Source: Nocardioides sp. (GTDB taxonomy: Bacteria; Actinomycetota; Actinomycetes; Propionibacteriales; Nocardioidaceae). Taken from it: a stretch of DNA of 64,000 bases. The stretch's first letter is position 1; each line of letters begins with the position of its first letter. Under the pieces are notes generated by a model. It saw only the letters and a list, made by a program, of their open reading frames with translations, made no database searches and was not told the origin of the DNA. Made by a program: the position numbers and the translations under genes. The stretch lies in the NCBI GenBank assembly GCA_025924815.1, contig JAICHQ010000008.1, forward strand, positions 1 to 64,000, read 5' to 3'. Shown in pieces: positions 8,370 through 17,916 of this stretch.

Positions 8370-9575
8370 TCAACCCAGCACGGCGGTGCCGCGGACCCGG
8401 ACGGCGGTGGGGGCGCCGAGTGTCGTGAGGTCCTGCCGGAGGTCGCCGTCGACGACCAGCAGGTCGGCCGCGAGACCCGGCACCAACCGCCCCGTCGTAC
8501 CACCGATCCCGAGGTCGTCGGCGGCGACGGACGTCGACGTGGAGAGCGCCTCGTCCGCGCCGTATCCCGCGTCGAGGAGCTGGACGATCGCGCGCCAGAG
8601 CCCGCCGTGGGGCTTCGGGGGAGCGGCGCCGGCGTCGAGGCCGCTGACCAGACGGATGCCGTGCTCGCGCAGTCGCGCGATCTGCTCGGCGCGGCGTACG
8701 GCGACCTCTGCCGGCGTCATCCCGACCCGGGCGACCACCTCCCGCACGTGAGGGGGTGCCTGGTCGAGCGGGACGACCCCCGCCGGGTCGAAGCCGAGCG
8801 TGGGGTCGACGGTCAGCCCCCGCCGGGCGATCTCGGCGATCAGGTCGCCGGGGACGGCGATTCCGTCACGGGTCAGCATCGTGGCGTGCTCGAGGCCGTC
8901 GACGCCGGCCGCGACCGCGTGCCGTGCCCCCGCCTCGGAGTGGCAGTGGGCGACCACCCGGAGACCGGCGGCGTGCGCCTCCTCGACCGCCGTCCGCAGC
9001 TCCTCTGCGGTGAACTGCACCCCGAGCAGGTCGGAGCCCAAGGTCAGCATCCCGCCGCTCGCCATGACCTTCACCAGGTCGACGCCGCGCTCGGAATGGT
9101 CTCTGACGGCGGCCCTGACCTCGTCCGTGCCACTGACCACGCCTCCGAGGTAGTGGCAGTGGCCGTCGGGCACGGTGAGCGGGGGACCGGCCGCCAGCAC
9201 CCGCGGCTCACCAGGAGTCCGGCGGTCCCGGGCGACCAGCGTGCGGAAGCGGCGGTCGCCGAGGTCACGCACCGTGGTGACGCCGGCGGCCGCCTGCGCG
9301 GCCAGCATGCGCGCGATCGTCCCGTCGAGCTCGTCGTCGCCGGCGGAGCCGGCGCGCTCCAGGCTGCCCGGCGTGGCATCGGAGACCAGGTGGACGTGGG
9401 CGTCGATCAGGCCCGGAAGCAGCGTCCCGTCGTACGACGTGACCCTCACGCCGTCGGGGACGTCGTGGGCGAGCGGCTCGACGCCGACGATCTGCTCGGA
9501 CTCGACCAGCACCGTGACGCCGTCGGGTCGGAACCGGACGCCGTCGAAGCAGCGCTCGGCCTTGAACGCCTCCAT
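8370..9575 (-). CDS. Metal-dependent amidohydrolase (imidazolonepropionase/prolidase-like)
   Basis: A 401-aa member of the COG1228 branch of the amidohydrolase superfamily: cytoplasmic TIM-barrel hydrolases of cyclic amides or X-Pro-type peptides. The metal ligands are recognisable: HxH in DAHVHL after strand 1, the Lys of DLVKVMASGG (candidate carboxylated lysine), HCH in VVAHCHSEAG, His in GLEHATML, and Asp in VSGLDAG. I chose ATG 9575 because a -10-like GACAAT sits 6 nt upstream and homologous sequence begins there; the track ORF extends 59 codons into the divergent gene's promoter. The substrate is unknown. It is divergent from the radical SAM gene. Confidence 0.85.
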   Translation of the reverse strand: MEAFKAERCFDGVRFRPDGVTVLVESEQIVGVEPLAHDVPDGVRVTSYDGTLLPGLIDAHVHLVSDATPGSLERAGSAGDDELDGTIARMLAAQAAAGVTTVRDLGDRRFRTLVARDRRTPGEPRVLAAGPPLTVPDGHCHYLGGVVSGTDEVRAAVRDHSERGVDLVKVMASGGMLTLGSDLLGVQFTAEELRTAVEEAHAAGLRVVAHCHSEAGARHAVAAGVDGLEHATMLTRDGIAVPGDLIAEIARRGLTVDPTLGFDPAGVVPLDQAPPHVREVVARVGMTPAEVAVRRAEQIARLREHGIRLVSGLDAGAAPPKPHGGLWRAIVQLLDAGYGADEALSTSTSVAADDLGIGGTTGRLVPGLAADLLVVDGDLRQDLTTLGAPTAVRVRGTAVLG

Positions 9576-9657
9576 CCGGCGATTGTCGTCCTTCGGCGGC
9601 CTCCGGCGTACCCTGAGGCGTTCGTCCACCCCGCGAGCACCCAGTGAGGTCCGGTCC

Positions 9658-11616
9658 TTGTCCGTCAGCGTCTTCCCCCTGCTCGAGCCCCGGCTCCCGT
9701 CGGTGTCCAAGCCGATCCAGTACGTCGGCGGAGAGCTCAACTCCACCGTCAAGGAGTGGGACTGCGGCGGCGACGGGCCGACCGTCCGGTGGGCGTTGAT
9801 GTATCCCGACGCCTACGAGGTCGGGCTGCCCAACCAGGGCATCCAGATCCTCTACGAGGTGCTCAACGAGCGCGACTGGATCATCGCCGAGCGCTCCTAC
9901 GCCGTGTGGCCCGACATGGAGCAGGTGATGCGGGAGGACTCCATCCCGCAGTTCACCGTCGACGCCCACCGGCCGGTGCGCGACTTCGACCTCCTCGGCA
10001 TCAGCTTCTCCACCGAGCTGGGCTACACCAACCTGCTCAACGCACTCGACCTGGCCGGCATCCCGCTGCACGCGACCGACCGCGGTGACCACGACCCGGT
10101 CGTATTGGCCGGTGGTCACGCGGCGTTCAACCCCGAGCCGATCGCCGACTTCGTCGACGCGGCGGTGCTGGGCGACGGCGAGGAGGTCGTGCTGGCGATC
10201 TCCGAGGTCGTGCGCGAGTGGAAGGGCGAGGGCCGGCCCGGCGGGCGCGACGAGCTGCTGCGGCGACTGGCCGTCTCGGAGAACGTCTACGTGCCGAGGT
10301 TCTACGACGTCGTCTACGCCGCCGACCACACCATCGAGGCCGTGGTGCCCAACCGCCCCGGCATCCCGTTCCGGGTGCGCAAGCACACCCTGATGGACCT
10401 CGATCAGTGGCCCTACCCGGCCAAGCCGCTGGTACCGCTGGCCGAGACCGTGCACGAGCGGTTCAGCGTCGAGATCTTCCGCGGGTGCACCCGCGGGTGC
10501 CGCTTCTGCCAGGCCGGGATGATCACCCGGCCGGTGCGCGAGCGCTCGATCGAGACGATCGGCTCGATGGTCGAGAACGGCATCCGGCGCTCAGGCTTCG
10601 AGGAGGTCGGACTGCTCTCGCTGTCGAGCGCCGACCACACCGAGATCGCCGAGGTGGCGCAGGACCTGGCCGACCGGTACGACGGGACCAACGTCTCGCT
10701 GTCGCTGCCCTCGACCCGCGTCGACGCCTTCAACATCACCCTGGCCGACGAGCTCTCCCGCAACGGCCGTCGCTCCGGGCTGACCTTCGCCCCCGAGGGC
10801 GGCAGCGAGCGGATGCGCAAGGTGATCAACAAGGCGGTGGACGAGGAGGACCTGATCCGCACCGTCGCCACGGCGTACTCCCACGGCTGGCGGCAGGTGA
10901 AGCTCTACTTCATGTGCGGCCTCCCGACCGAGACCGACGAGGACGTCCTCGAGATCGCCGACCTCGCCACCAAGGTGATCGCCAAGGGCCGCGAGGTGAC
11001 CGGCCACAACGACATCCGCTGCACGGTCTCGATCGGCGGCTTCGTGCCCAAGGCGCACACGCCGTTCCAGTGGGCGGCCCAGCTAGACCACGAGACCACC
11101 GACGAGCGGCTGAAGAAGCTGCGCGACCTGGTGCGCGCGGACAAGCGCTACGGCCGCGCCATCGGGTTCCGCTACCACGACGGCAAGCCCGGAACCATCG
11201 AGGGACTCCTCTCGCGCGGCGACCGCCGCGTGGGCCGGGTGATCGAGGAGACCTGGCGCGACGGCGGGCGGTTCGACGGCTGGAGCGAGCACTTCTCCTA
11301 CGAGCGCTGGGTCGCGGCCGCCGAGCGCGCGCTGGCCGGCACCGGCGTCGACCTCGACTGGTACACGACGCGCGAGCGCGACTACGACGAGGTCCTGCCC
11401 TGGGACCACCTCGACTCCGGACTCGACAAGGACTGGCTGTGGTCGGACTGGGAGGACGCCCTCGCCGTCGCCGCCGACCCCGATGCCCTCCCCGACGTCG
11501 ACGACTGCCGCTGGACCCCCTGCTACGACTGCGGGGTGTGCCCCGAGATGGGCACCGAGATCCAGATCGGGCCCACCGGCCGCCGGCTGCTCCCGATCAG
11601 CGCCGTCCAGGTCTAG
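9658..11616 (+). CDS. TIGR03960 family radical SAM protein with B12-binding-like N-terminus
   Basis: A 652-aa protein. The N-terminal ~220 residues form a Rossmann-like B12-binding-type domain (MYPDAYEVGLPNQGIQILYE). A radical SAM domain follows with the 4Fe-4S motif CTRGCRFC near residue 280. The C-terminal Cys-rich patch (CRWTPCYDCGVC) could carry another cluster. TTG 9658 was taken as start because no in-frame ATG/GTG lies nearer the conserved region and a GTGAGG sequence precedes it. TIGR03960 is usually beside or fused to TIGR03936 (DUF2344); here the partner lies 7.5 kb downstream. The function of the pair is not established; RNA modification is often suggested. Confidence 0.88.
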   Translation: MSVSVFPLLEPRLPSVSKPIQYVGGELNSTVKEWDCGGDGPTVRWALMYPDAYEVGLPNQGIQILYEVLNERDWIIAERSYAVWPDMEQVMREDSIPQFTVDAHRPVRDFDLLGISFSTELGYTNLLNALDLAGIPLHATDRGDHDPVVLAGGHAAFNPEPIADFVDAAVLGDGEEVVLAISEVVREWKGEGRPGGRDELLRRLAVSENVYVPRFYDVVYAADHTIEAVVPNRPGIPFRVRKHTLMDLDQWPYPAKPLVPLAETVHERFSVEIFRGCTRGCRFCQAGMITRPVRERSIETIGSMVENGIRRSGFEEVGLLSLSSADHTEIAEVAQDLADRYDGTNVSLSLPSTRVDAFNITLADELSRNGRRSGLTFAPEGGSERMRKVINKAVDEEDLIRTVATAYSHGWRQVKLYFMCGLPTETDEDVLEIADLATKVIAKGREVTGHNDIRCTVSIGGFVPKAHTPFQWAAQLDHETTDERLKKLRDLVRADKRYGRAIGFRYHDGKPGTIEGLLSRGDRRVGRVIEETWRDGGRFDGWSEHFSYERWVAAAERALAGTGVDLDWYTTRERDYDEVLPWDHLDSGLDKDWLWSDWEDALAVAADPDALPDVDDCRWTPCYDCGVCPEMGTEIQIGPTGRRLLPISAVQV

Positions 11617-11649
11617 GCCGTCGGCCACCTCCACCGTCCGGGCCGGGCC

Positions 11650-11679
11650 TTGTGCGCGACCAGGTGCGGGATCCAGACT
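11650..11679 (+). promoter_or_regulatory. Probable sigma-70-type promoter for the phosphotransferase pair
   Basis: TTGTGC (11650-11655) and CAGACT (11674-11679) are separated by 18 bp, 32 bp before ATG 11711. An AGGA ribosome binding site follows at about 11700. The match is partial and was judged by eye. Confidence 0.4.
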
Positions 11680-11710
11680 GAGGCCCTCTCGCGTCGAGTC
11701 AGGAATCTCG

Positions 11711-13345
11711 ATGGACAGCTCGAACACGCACCTGCCCGACTTCGAACCGCCGGGTCCCGGTCCGTGGGATCTCGACCCGCTGCACTTCCCGCGCCCGGTC
11801 ACCGCCTACTGGGCCGACATGCACCCGGAGCCGTTCAGCCTGGGTTACGCCGACATGACCGCCTTCTACGGGCTTCCGCTCCTGACCAGACGGACAAGGT
11901 ACGTCAACGGGTTCTCCTACGGCCAGGGAGAGCCCGTCCCGGACGAGGCGTTTCCCGACCGCGTCCGGCGTGCGGCGGAGACGTTCGAGCGCAAGCTGTG
12001 GCGGGAGAGTGCCGAGGAGTGGCAGACGGTCCGCAAGCCGGCCTCGGAGAAGGCCAACCGCGAGCTCCAGGCCGTCGACCCCGACCAGCTGACCGATGAG
12101 GAGCTGGTCGAGCACCTGGGCCGCTGCCGCGCCAACCACAGCGCGATGATCCGGCAGCACATGGCCTTCACCGGCACCGCCGTGATCTCCCCGGGGGACT
12201 TCCTGGTGCACGCAATGGGGTGGACCGGGTTGTCGCCCGTGAAGCTCCTCGGCCTGATGCGCGGCGCGTCGAAGGTCTCCGGTGGGGACTCCCCCCAGCA
12301 CGCCGCACTGGTGGCGGCCTACCGTGCCGACCCGGAGGCCCGCGCGGCCCTCGACGCCGACGAGGACCCCGGGCAGCTCCTCGAGCGGCTCCGCGGCGAG
12401 CCCGGCGCCGCTGGTGCGGCCCTGGACGACTACCTCGATCTCGTCGGCTACCGGCTGCTCGACGGGTTCGACATCTCCAACCAGTGCGCGCTCGAGCTTC
12501 CCGACGTCCTGCTGCGATCGATCAAGATCGCGATCGACGAGCCCACCGCGGCGTCCGACGTCGACGAGCAGATCGCGGAGGTCCGCAGCCGCGTCCCCGA
12601 GGAGCACCGGGACGAGTACGACCTACTGCTCGAGGAGGCCCGGGTCGGCTACGGGGTGCGCGACGAGCGCGGTGTCTACGGCGACATCTGGGCCTCCGGC
12701 CTGATGCGACGGGCTGCCATGGCCGCCGGTCGTCGGCTCGCCGGGCGTGGCCGGCTGCACGACCCCCAGGACTTCGTCTTCGCCGACATCGACGAGATGT
12801 GCGCCCTGCTCGCAGGGGCGACCGCGCCGGCGGCCGAGGAACTGGCCGGCCGCCACACCTACCACCGGACCTACACCGCGAAGGACGCCCCGGCGCACCT
12901 GGGCGACGAGACGCCGCCGATGCCCGACCCGTCGGCGCTTCCGCCGCCGATGGCCCGGCTCCTGGCCGCCATCGGCACGGCGATGGGCGAGATGTTCGCC
13001 GTCTCGCAGGAGGAGCACGAGGAGACCGTGATCCGCGGCCTGGGCGCCAGCGCGGGCCGACGGGAGGGGATCGTCCGGCGGGTCGCCGGTGCCTCGGACT
13101 TCGACCGCATCCAACGCGGCGACGTACTCCTCACCGAAGCGACCACCGAGGCGTTCAACATCCTGCTGCCGTTGCTCAGCGCGATCGTCACCGACACCGG
13201 TGGTGCGCTGTCGCACGCGGCGATCATCTCGCGTGAGTACGGCATCCCCGGCGTCGTCGGCACGCGCGATGCCACCGTCCGGATCCCCGACGGCACCCGA
13301 GTCCTGGTGGACGGCGACGCGGGGACCGTCACGGTGCTGGAGTGA
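11711..13345 (+). CDS. PEP-utilising mobile-domain protein, middle and His domains of a split phosphotransferase
   Basis: A 544-aa protein whose last ~90 residues are the swivelling phosphohistidine domain of PEP-synthase/PPDK enzymes, with catalytic His in GGALSHAAIISREYGIPGVVG. Residues ~1-440 are a helical region of the size and position of the substrate-binding domain of rifampin phosphotransferase. The ATP-grasp domain is absent here and is encoded by the next gene, whose GTG overlaps this stop. In known Rph enzymes the order is ATP domain, substrate domain, His domain in one chain; here the protein is cut at the ATP/substrate boundary and the halves are swapped. The acceptor substrate is unknown. 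Start ATG 11711 has AGGA at -11. Confidence 0.8.
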   Translation: MDSSNTHLPDFEPPGPGPWDLDPLHFPRPVTAYWADMHPEPFSLGYADMTAFYGLPLLTRRTRYVNGFSYGQGEPVPDEAFPDRVRRAAETFERKLWRESAEEWQTVRKPASEKANRELQAVDPDQLTDEELVEHLGRCRANHSAMIRQHMAFTGTAVISPGDFLVHAMGWTGLSPVKLLGLMRGASKVSGGDSPQHAALVAAYRADPEARAALDADEDPGQLLERLRGEPGAAGAALDDYLDLVGYRLLDGFDISNQCALELPDVLLRSIKIAIDEPTAASDVDEQIAEVRSRVPEEHRDEYDLLLEEARVGYGVRDERGVYGDIWASGLMRRAAMAAGRRLAGRGRLHDPQDFVFADIDEMCALLAGATAPAAEELAGRHTYHRTYTAKDAPAHLGDETPPMPDPSALPPPMARLLAAIGTAMGEMFAVSQEEHEETVIRGLGASAGRREGIVRRVAGASDFDRIQRGDVLLTEATTEAFNILLPLLSAIVTDTGGALSHAAIISREYGIPGVVGTRDATVRIPDGTRVLVDGDAGTVTVLE

Positions 13346-14622
13346 CCGGCATCGTCCCGCTGGTCGAGGCGCACGAGGAGACGCTGTACGGCGCGAAGGC
13401 GCTGGGTCTGGGCGACGCACTGAGGGCCGGCCTGCCGGTACCCCCGGGGATCGCCCTGTCCGGACCGGAGGTCGACCTGATCGCGGCCGGTGACGACGTC
13501 GCCACGGCCGCACTGCGTGACGCCCTGGTGGGAGTGCCGATGCCGGTGGCCGTGCGGTCGTCAGCCGTCGGCGAGGACAGCGCCGGGGCCAGCTTCGCGG
13601 GGCAGCACATCACCGTCTTGAACGTCCCGTCGGCCGACGACGTGGAGACGGCGGTGCGTGAAGTGTGGTGGTCGGCCAACTCCGACTCGGCCATCACCTA
13701 TCGCAAGCGCCTCGGCGTCTTCGAGAGGCCGAGCGTCGGCGTGGTGGTGCAGGCGCTGCTCCAGCCGGAGACAGCCGGGGTGATGTTCACCCGCAACCCG
13801 ATCACCGGCGCCGACGAACGGATGATCGAGGCCAGCTGGGGCCTGGGCGAAGCGGTGGTGTCCGGCCGAGTCATCCCCGACTCGTTCACGCTGGCCCGCG
13901 GAGGCTCCGTGCTCGACCGCCGCGCCGGCGTCAAGGAGTTCGCGATCCGCGGCGTGGCGGGCGGTGGGACCGTGGACGAGAAGGTCTCCGCCGAGCTGGT
14001 GGAGTCGCTGTGCCTGGACGACGAGCAGCTGAGTGCCCTGTCGGCTCTGGCCGACGACTGCGAGCGGGTGTACGGGACGGAGCGTGACATCGAATGGGCG
14101 TTCGCAGACGGCCGGCTGTACCTGCTGCAGTGCCGGGCTGTGACGGTGTCGGCCGGCGTCCCATCGACGGCCGCACCGGTCGTTCCCCAGGTCTCGACCG
14201 AGGCGCTCGAGCGCGTCCCGCTGTTCTCCGAGCTCTCCGCGTCCGATCGTGACGCCATCGCGCGGCTGTTCACCCGGCGCGTGTTCGCAGCCGGGGAGAC
14301 CGTCATCAAGGAGGGGGCGGAGGCCGCAGCCTTCTACCTCATCGAGTCGGGCACCGCGTCGGTGTCCGTGGGCGGCGAGCCCCGGCCCGCGCTGGGTCCC
14401 GGCGACCACTTCGGTGAGATCTCGCTCATCGACGGGCGTCCTCGGTCGGCGACGGTCACGGCCGACGGTGAGCTCGTGTGTCAGGGCATCACTCTGTGGG
14501 ACTTCCAGCCGCTGGTGCACCGCAGCCCGACCATGGCCTGGGCCCTGCTGCAGACACTCGCCGGCATGCTGCGCACGCGACCTGCGGACGCGGCCGCGGG
14601 CGGTGCGGAAGGGCGAGGCTGA
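13342..14622 (+). CDS. PEP synthase-type ATP-binding domain fused to a cyclic-nucleotide-binding domain
   Basis: A 426-aa protein. Residues 1-~285 are the PPDK/PEP-synthase N-terminal ATP-grasp domain: GAKALGLGDALRAGLPVPPG, VAVRSSAVGEDSAGASFAGQ, GVMFTRNPITG, EASWGLGEAVVSG and DIEWAFADGRLYLLQCRAV are all intact. Residues ~300-415 are a CAP/cNMP-binding domain; its phosphate-binding cassette FGEISLIDGRPRSATV keeps the Glu and Arg used to hold cAMP or cGMP. Expected activity is ATP-driven phosphorylation of the His domain encoded by the preceding gene, gated by a cyclic nucleotide. The GTG start overlaps the upstream TGA, which implies matched amounts. The gating is inference. Confidence 0.82.
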   Translation: MTGIVPLVEAHEETLYGAKALGLGDALRAGLPVPPGIALSGPEVDLIAAGDDVATAALRDALVGVPMPVAVRSSAVGEDSAGASFAGQHITVLNVPSADDVETAVREVWWSANSDSAITYRKRLGVFERPSVGVVVQALLQPETAGVMFTRNPITGADERMIEASWGLGEAVVSGRVIPDSFTLARGGSVLDRRAGVKEFAIRGVAGGGTVDEKVSAELVESLCLDDEQLSALSALADDCERVYGTERDIEWAFADGRLYLLQCRAVTVSAGVPSTAAPVVPQVSTEALERVPLFSELSASDRDAIARLFTRRVFAAGETVIKEGAEAAAFYLIESGTASVSVGGEPRPALGPGDHFGEISLIDGRPRSATVTADGELVCQGITLWDFQPLVHRSPTMAWALLQTLAGMLRTRPADAAAGGAEGRG

Positions 14623-14634
14623 CAGCCCGGAGGC

Positions 14635-15549
14635 TCAGGTGCGGCCGTCGGCGACCGCGTCGACGATCTCGGCCGTGGGCGACGTCTGGGGCCGACCGCC
14701 GCGGTTGACCAGGAACGAGCCGCTCACGACCAGCGCGAACCCGAGGACCGTCCAGACCGTGACCGGCTCGTCGAGCACGAGCGCGCCCGCGACGACCGCC
14801 ACCGCCGGGTTGACGTAGGTGATCGTGGTCGCGCGGACCGGCCCGACCTCCTGCACCAGCGCGAAAAGCAGCATGAAGGCCGCGGCCGTGCAGACGACGG
14901 CCAGGGCGACGATCGACCAGACGACCTGGGCCGACGGCAGCGGCCCGGGAACGCCGTCGGTGAGGAGCACGATCGGGACGTAGGCCAGGGCCGTCAAGGC
15001 CAGCGCGGAGGCCATGATCCCGATGCCGGGCAGGCCGGCGAGCGGCCGGCTGAGGATGGCCGGCCCGGCGGCGTACCCCACGACGACGACGCCGACCTCG
15101 GCGACCGCGCCGAGGTCGGAGCCGCCGACGTCGAGGCCGACCAGCGCCGCGACTCCGACGATCCCCAGCGCCAGTCCGGCCCAGGCCTGCGGCGCGAGTC
15201 GTTCGGCGCGGCCGGTGATGAACGCGATCGCGAGGCCGGCGAGGGGTACGGCGGCGATGAGCAGGCCGGTCGTCGAGCTCGGCAGGCGGGTCTCGGCGCT
15301 GCCGAGGAGCACCCACGGGACCGCGATCTCGACGACGACGAACACCAGCAGCCACCGCCAATGCGGGACGAGGGGCCGGAGAGCGTCCTTCGCGATCGCG
15401 ATCGGGAGCAGGATCAGCGCGGCCAGGCCCGTGCGCGCGAGGACGAGCTGCGCCGGTGACACCTCGCCGACCGCGACCTTGATCAGGAGGTAGGGGATGC
15501 CCCACGCCACGCCGAGGGCGAGGAAGAGCACGAGGGCGCGACGGGACAC
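14635..15549 (-). CDS. EamA/DMT-superfamily transporter
   Basis: A 304-residue membrane protein with ten predicted helices in two EamA repeats, the drug/metabolite transporter fold used for export of amino acids or small metabolites. Repeat one begins VLFLALGVAWGIPYLLIK; repeat two contains TITYVNPAVAVVAGALVLDEP, a signature before the ninth helix. The start is GTG at 15549. It is convergent with the cNMP-domain gene (12 bp) and co-oriented with the phosphodiesterase gene upstream (42 bp gap). The substrate cannot be predicted. Confidence 0.85.
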   Translation of the reverse strand: MSRRALVLFLALGVAWGIPYLLIKVAVGEVSPAQLVLARTGLAALILLPIAIAKDALRPLVPHWRWLLVFVVVEIAVPWVLLGSAETRLPSSTTGLLIAAVPLAGLAIAFITGRAERLAPQAWAGLALGIVGVAALVGLDVGGSDLGAVAEVGVVVVGYAAGPAILSRPLAGLPGIGIMASALALTALAYVPIVLLTDGVPGPLPSAQVVWSIVALAVVCTAAAFMLLFALVQEVGPVRATTITYVNPAVAVVAGALVLDEPVTVWTVLGFALVVSGSFLVNRGGRPQTSPTAEIVDAVADGRT

Positions 15550-15591
15550 GAGGTCATGGTGCCGGATTCTCCGAGCGCCGGCGGCGGCGTA

Positions 15592-16623
15592 TCAGCACTG
15601 GCCCTTCGGGCGCAGGACGAGCTCGGTCCAGACCGAGCGGTGGTCGCTCGAGCCGGAGGCGAGGACCCGGGTGCTGCCGGGCAGCACGGCGAAGTCGTTG
15701 TCGTACAGGATGTAGTCGATCCGGCTGCGCGGGTCGGCCTCGGGGACGGTGAGCCCGGCGCCGGAGCCGCCCTGCTCCTGGGCGTCGAGCAGGTACTGCC
15801 GCAGGATCCGCACGGGCAGGTCGCCAGGGCGCGAGTTCAGGTCGCCGGACACGATCGTCGGATGTCCGGTGGAGCGGATGACGCGAGTGACGGCGTCGGC
15901 CTGCCGCACCCGCTGCGCCGCGCCCCGTGCGCCCTGGCTCAGGTGGACCGAGAAGAAGGACACCGTCCGGTGGCCGACCCGCACCGAGGCCTCGAGCAGG
16001 CCGCGCGGCTCGGCGTGCGGACGCCGGGGCAACCGGGTGTTGTGAGTCGCGCGGACCGGGAACCTGCTCAGGATCGCGTTGCCGAACCGGCCGTCGTCGT
16101 ACCCGAAGAGGTTGGGGCCGTAGACCGCGTGCAGTCCGGTGACACGGCCGAGATAGCCGGCCTCGTCGACGCCGCCGCTGCGGAGCGTGCCGCTGTCGAC
16201 CTCGTTGAGGCTGACCAGGTCGGGCCGCGCGGCCGAGATCTCGGCGGCGATCCGGGCCAGGCCGACGCCGCCGTACCGGCTCACGCCGGCGTGGATGTTG
16301 AACTGCATCACGCGCACGATCTCCGGTGGGCGCACCGGACAGTTCGGGTCTCGGTGGATCCGGACCGGCTGGAGGGGGTCGCGCAGCCGGGAGTGCGCCG
16401 AGCGCCGGAGCGGCTCGAGCGTGGGTGCGGTCGAGGCCGGAGCGGTGACGACAGGGGAGTCACCGGTCGCCGGGGCGCTCGACGGCGAGCCCGCGGAGGA
16501 GCCGAGCCCCCAGACCGCCACCGCGACCACGCCGACGAGAGCCACGACCGTCGTGCCGGCGCCCCAGGCCGCACGCCGCGACACCGCGAGGCGCGGCTCC
16601 TGGTCGTCGTGGTCGCTCGGCAC
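15592..16623 (-). CDS. Membrane-anchored endonuclease/exonuclease/phosphatase-family protein
   Basis: A 343-aa protein with a basic N-terminus, one transmembrane helix (residues ~23-42, GTTVVALVGVVAVAVWGLG), a Ser/Pro/Thr-rich linker and an extracytoplasmic EEP domain. The catalytic set is complete: QFNIHAG (Asn), LNEVD (Glu), GNAILSR, SGDLNSRPGD (Asp, Asn), RIDYIL and SDHRSVW (Asp, His). Family members cleave phosphodiesters in nucleic acids, sphingolipids or inositol phosphates; the extracellular location favours a nutrient-scavenging nuclease or phosphodiesterase. A CAGAGT hexamer 6 nt before the GTG start suggests a leaderless message. Confidence 0.85.
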   Translation of the reverse strand: MPSDHDDQEPRLAVSRRAAWGAGTTVVALVGVVAVAVWGLGSSAGSPSSAPATGDSPVVTAPASTAPTLEPLRRSAHSRLRDPLQPVRIHRDPNCPVRPPEIVRVMQFNIHAGVSRYGGVGLARIAAEISAARPDLVSLNEVDSGTLRSGGVDEAGYLGRVTGLHAVYGPNLFGYDDGRFGNAILSRFPVRATHNTRLPRRPHAEPRGLLEASVRVGHRTVSFFSVHLSQGARGAAQRVRQADAVTRVIRSTGHPTIVSGDLNSRPGDLPVRILRQYLLDAQEQGGSGAGLTVPEADPRSRIDYILYDNDFAVLPGSTRVLASGSSDHRSVWTELVLRPKGQC

Positions 16624-16647
16624 GCGACCACTCTGCCCGAATCCCGG

Positions 16648-17832
16648 TCATCCCTGGCGCAGCTGGTCCTCCAGGTACGCCGGCCGGCCCACGTAGGCGC
16701 CGATGGCCAGGAGCGGGACCACCAGGGCCAGGAGCAGCCACAGCGGTCCGGTCCAGTGCCCGGTACGGCCGTAGATCGTCCCGATCAGGAACGGGCCGAG
16801 CGCGGCCATCAGGTAGCCCAGCGACTGGGTGAACCCCGACAGAGCGGCGGTCCCGTCGGGAGTGTGGGCGCGCAGCCCGATCAGCGTCAGGACCACCGGG
16901 AACACGCAACACCCGACGCCCACCAGCACGGCCGCCGGGACAGCCAGCGCGTGAGCGTCGATCAGGAGCAGGCCGTAGCCGACGAGGTAGCACGAGAGTA
17001 CCGCCAGGATCAGCCCGGTCTGGTTCTCGAGCCGGGCGCAGAGTGCTGGCAGCCACAGCGAGAGCGGGATGCTGACGCCGGCGACGATCCCGACCAGCAG
17101 ACCTGCCTGCTCGGCGCTGTAGCCGCTGTCGCGCCAGAGCTGGGCGAACCAGCCGAAGATCGAGTAGGCCTGGAGTGACTGCAGGCCGAACACCACCGCC
17201 ATCGCCCAGCCGATCCGGGTGCGGGCGACCGCGCCGAAGGAGATGGAGCGCCGGTCGCGTTCCAGGTTGCGGTCGTGCGCGGCCAGCGCGACCCACGGGA
17301 TGAGGGCCAACACGGCCGTCAGCGACCAGATGCCGAGGCCGCCACGCCAGCTGCCGGTGCCATGCGCGACCGGCACGGTCAGCAGGAACGCCGCGGTCAG
17401 GCCGGTGGCCAGCGCGGTCGTGTAGACGGCGGTCGCCCGGCCGACGTGGTCGGGGAAGTGCAGCTTGACCAGCGACGGGATCAGGACGTTGGCGGTCGCC
17501 ATCCCGGCCAGAGCCACCGCCGACAGGAACAGGAACGACACGTCGTCGTGCACCGAGGCCCGTCCGGCGAGCCCGATCACGACCGCGACCAGCGAGGACG
17601 CTGCGGCCCGGTGGAGCCCCGCGACCCGGGCGAACCACGGCGCCAGGGCGCCGAACACGGCGAACGCGAGCACGGGCAGTGACGTCAGCAGCCCGGCCTC
17701 CGGCCCGGACAGGGCCAGCCCGCTGCGCACCTCCTCGAGCACCGGCCCGACACTCACTGCCGCCGGGCGCAGGTTGAACGAGAGGAGGACCAGTCCGACC
17801 AGCACGAGGGCGGTGCGACGAGCGGCGGACAC
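16648..17832 (-). CDS. CynX/NimT-type MFS transporter
   Basis: A 394-aa 12-helix major facilitator. The opening FNLRPAAVSVGPVLEEVR and paired cytosolic motifs match the CynX/NimT (cyanate/nitroimidazole) group of MFS anion carriers. The track ORF of 812 codons is artificial: its first half is antisense to the winged-helix gene. I take GTG 17832 because GAGGAT lies ~10 nt upstream; GTG 17859 is an alternative with no clear ribosome site. It is divergent from the winged-helix gene with 84 bp between starts. Confidence 0.85.
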   Translation of the reverse strand: MSAARRTALVLVGLVLLSFNLRPAAVSVGPVLEEVRSGLALSGPEAGLLTSLPVLAFAVFGALAPWFARVAGLHRAAASSLVAVVIGLAGRASVHDDVSFLFLSAVALAGMATANVLIPSLVKLHFPDHVGRATAVYTTALATGLTAAFLLTVPVAHGTGSWRGGLGIWSLTAVLALIPWVALAAHDRNLERDRRSISFGAVARTRIGWAMAVVFGLQSLQAYSIFGWFAQLWRDSGYSAEQAGLLVGIVAGVSIPLSLWLPALCARLENQTGLILAVLSCYLVGYGLLLIDAHALAVPAAVLVGVGCCVFPVVLTLIGLRAHTPDGTAALSGFTQSLGYLMAALGPFLIGTIYGRTGHWTGPLWLLLALVVPLLAIGAYVGRPAYLEDQLRQG

Positions 17833-17916
17833 CGCCGGATCCTCGCACCAGGCTCGCACGCCCGTCACATCGCCGGGCGGTATGTCGGTGTCGGTGCCTT
17901 CGGGCAGGATGACGGC

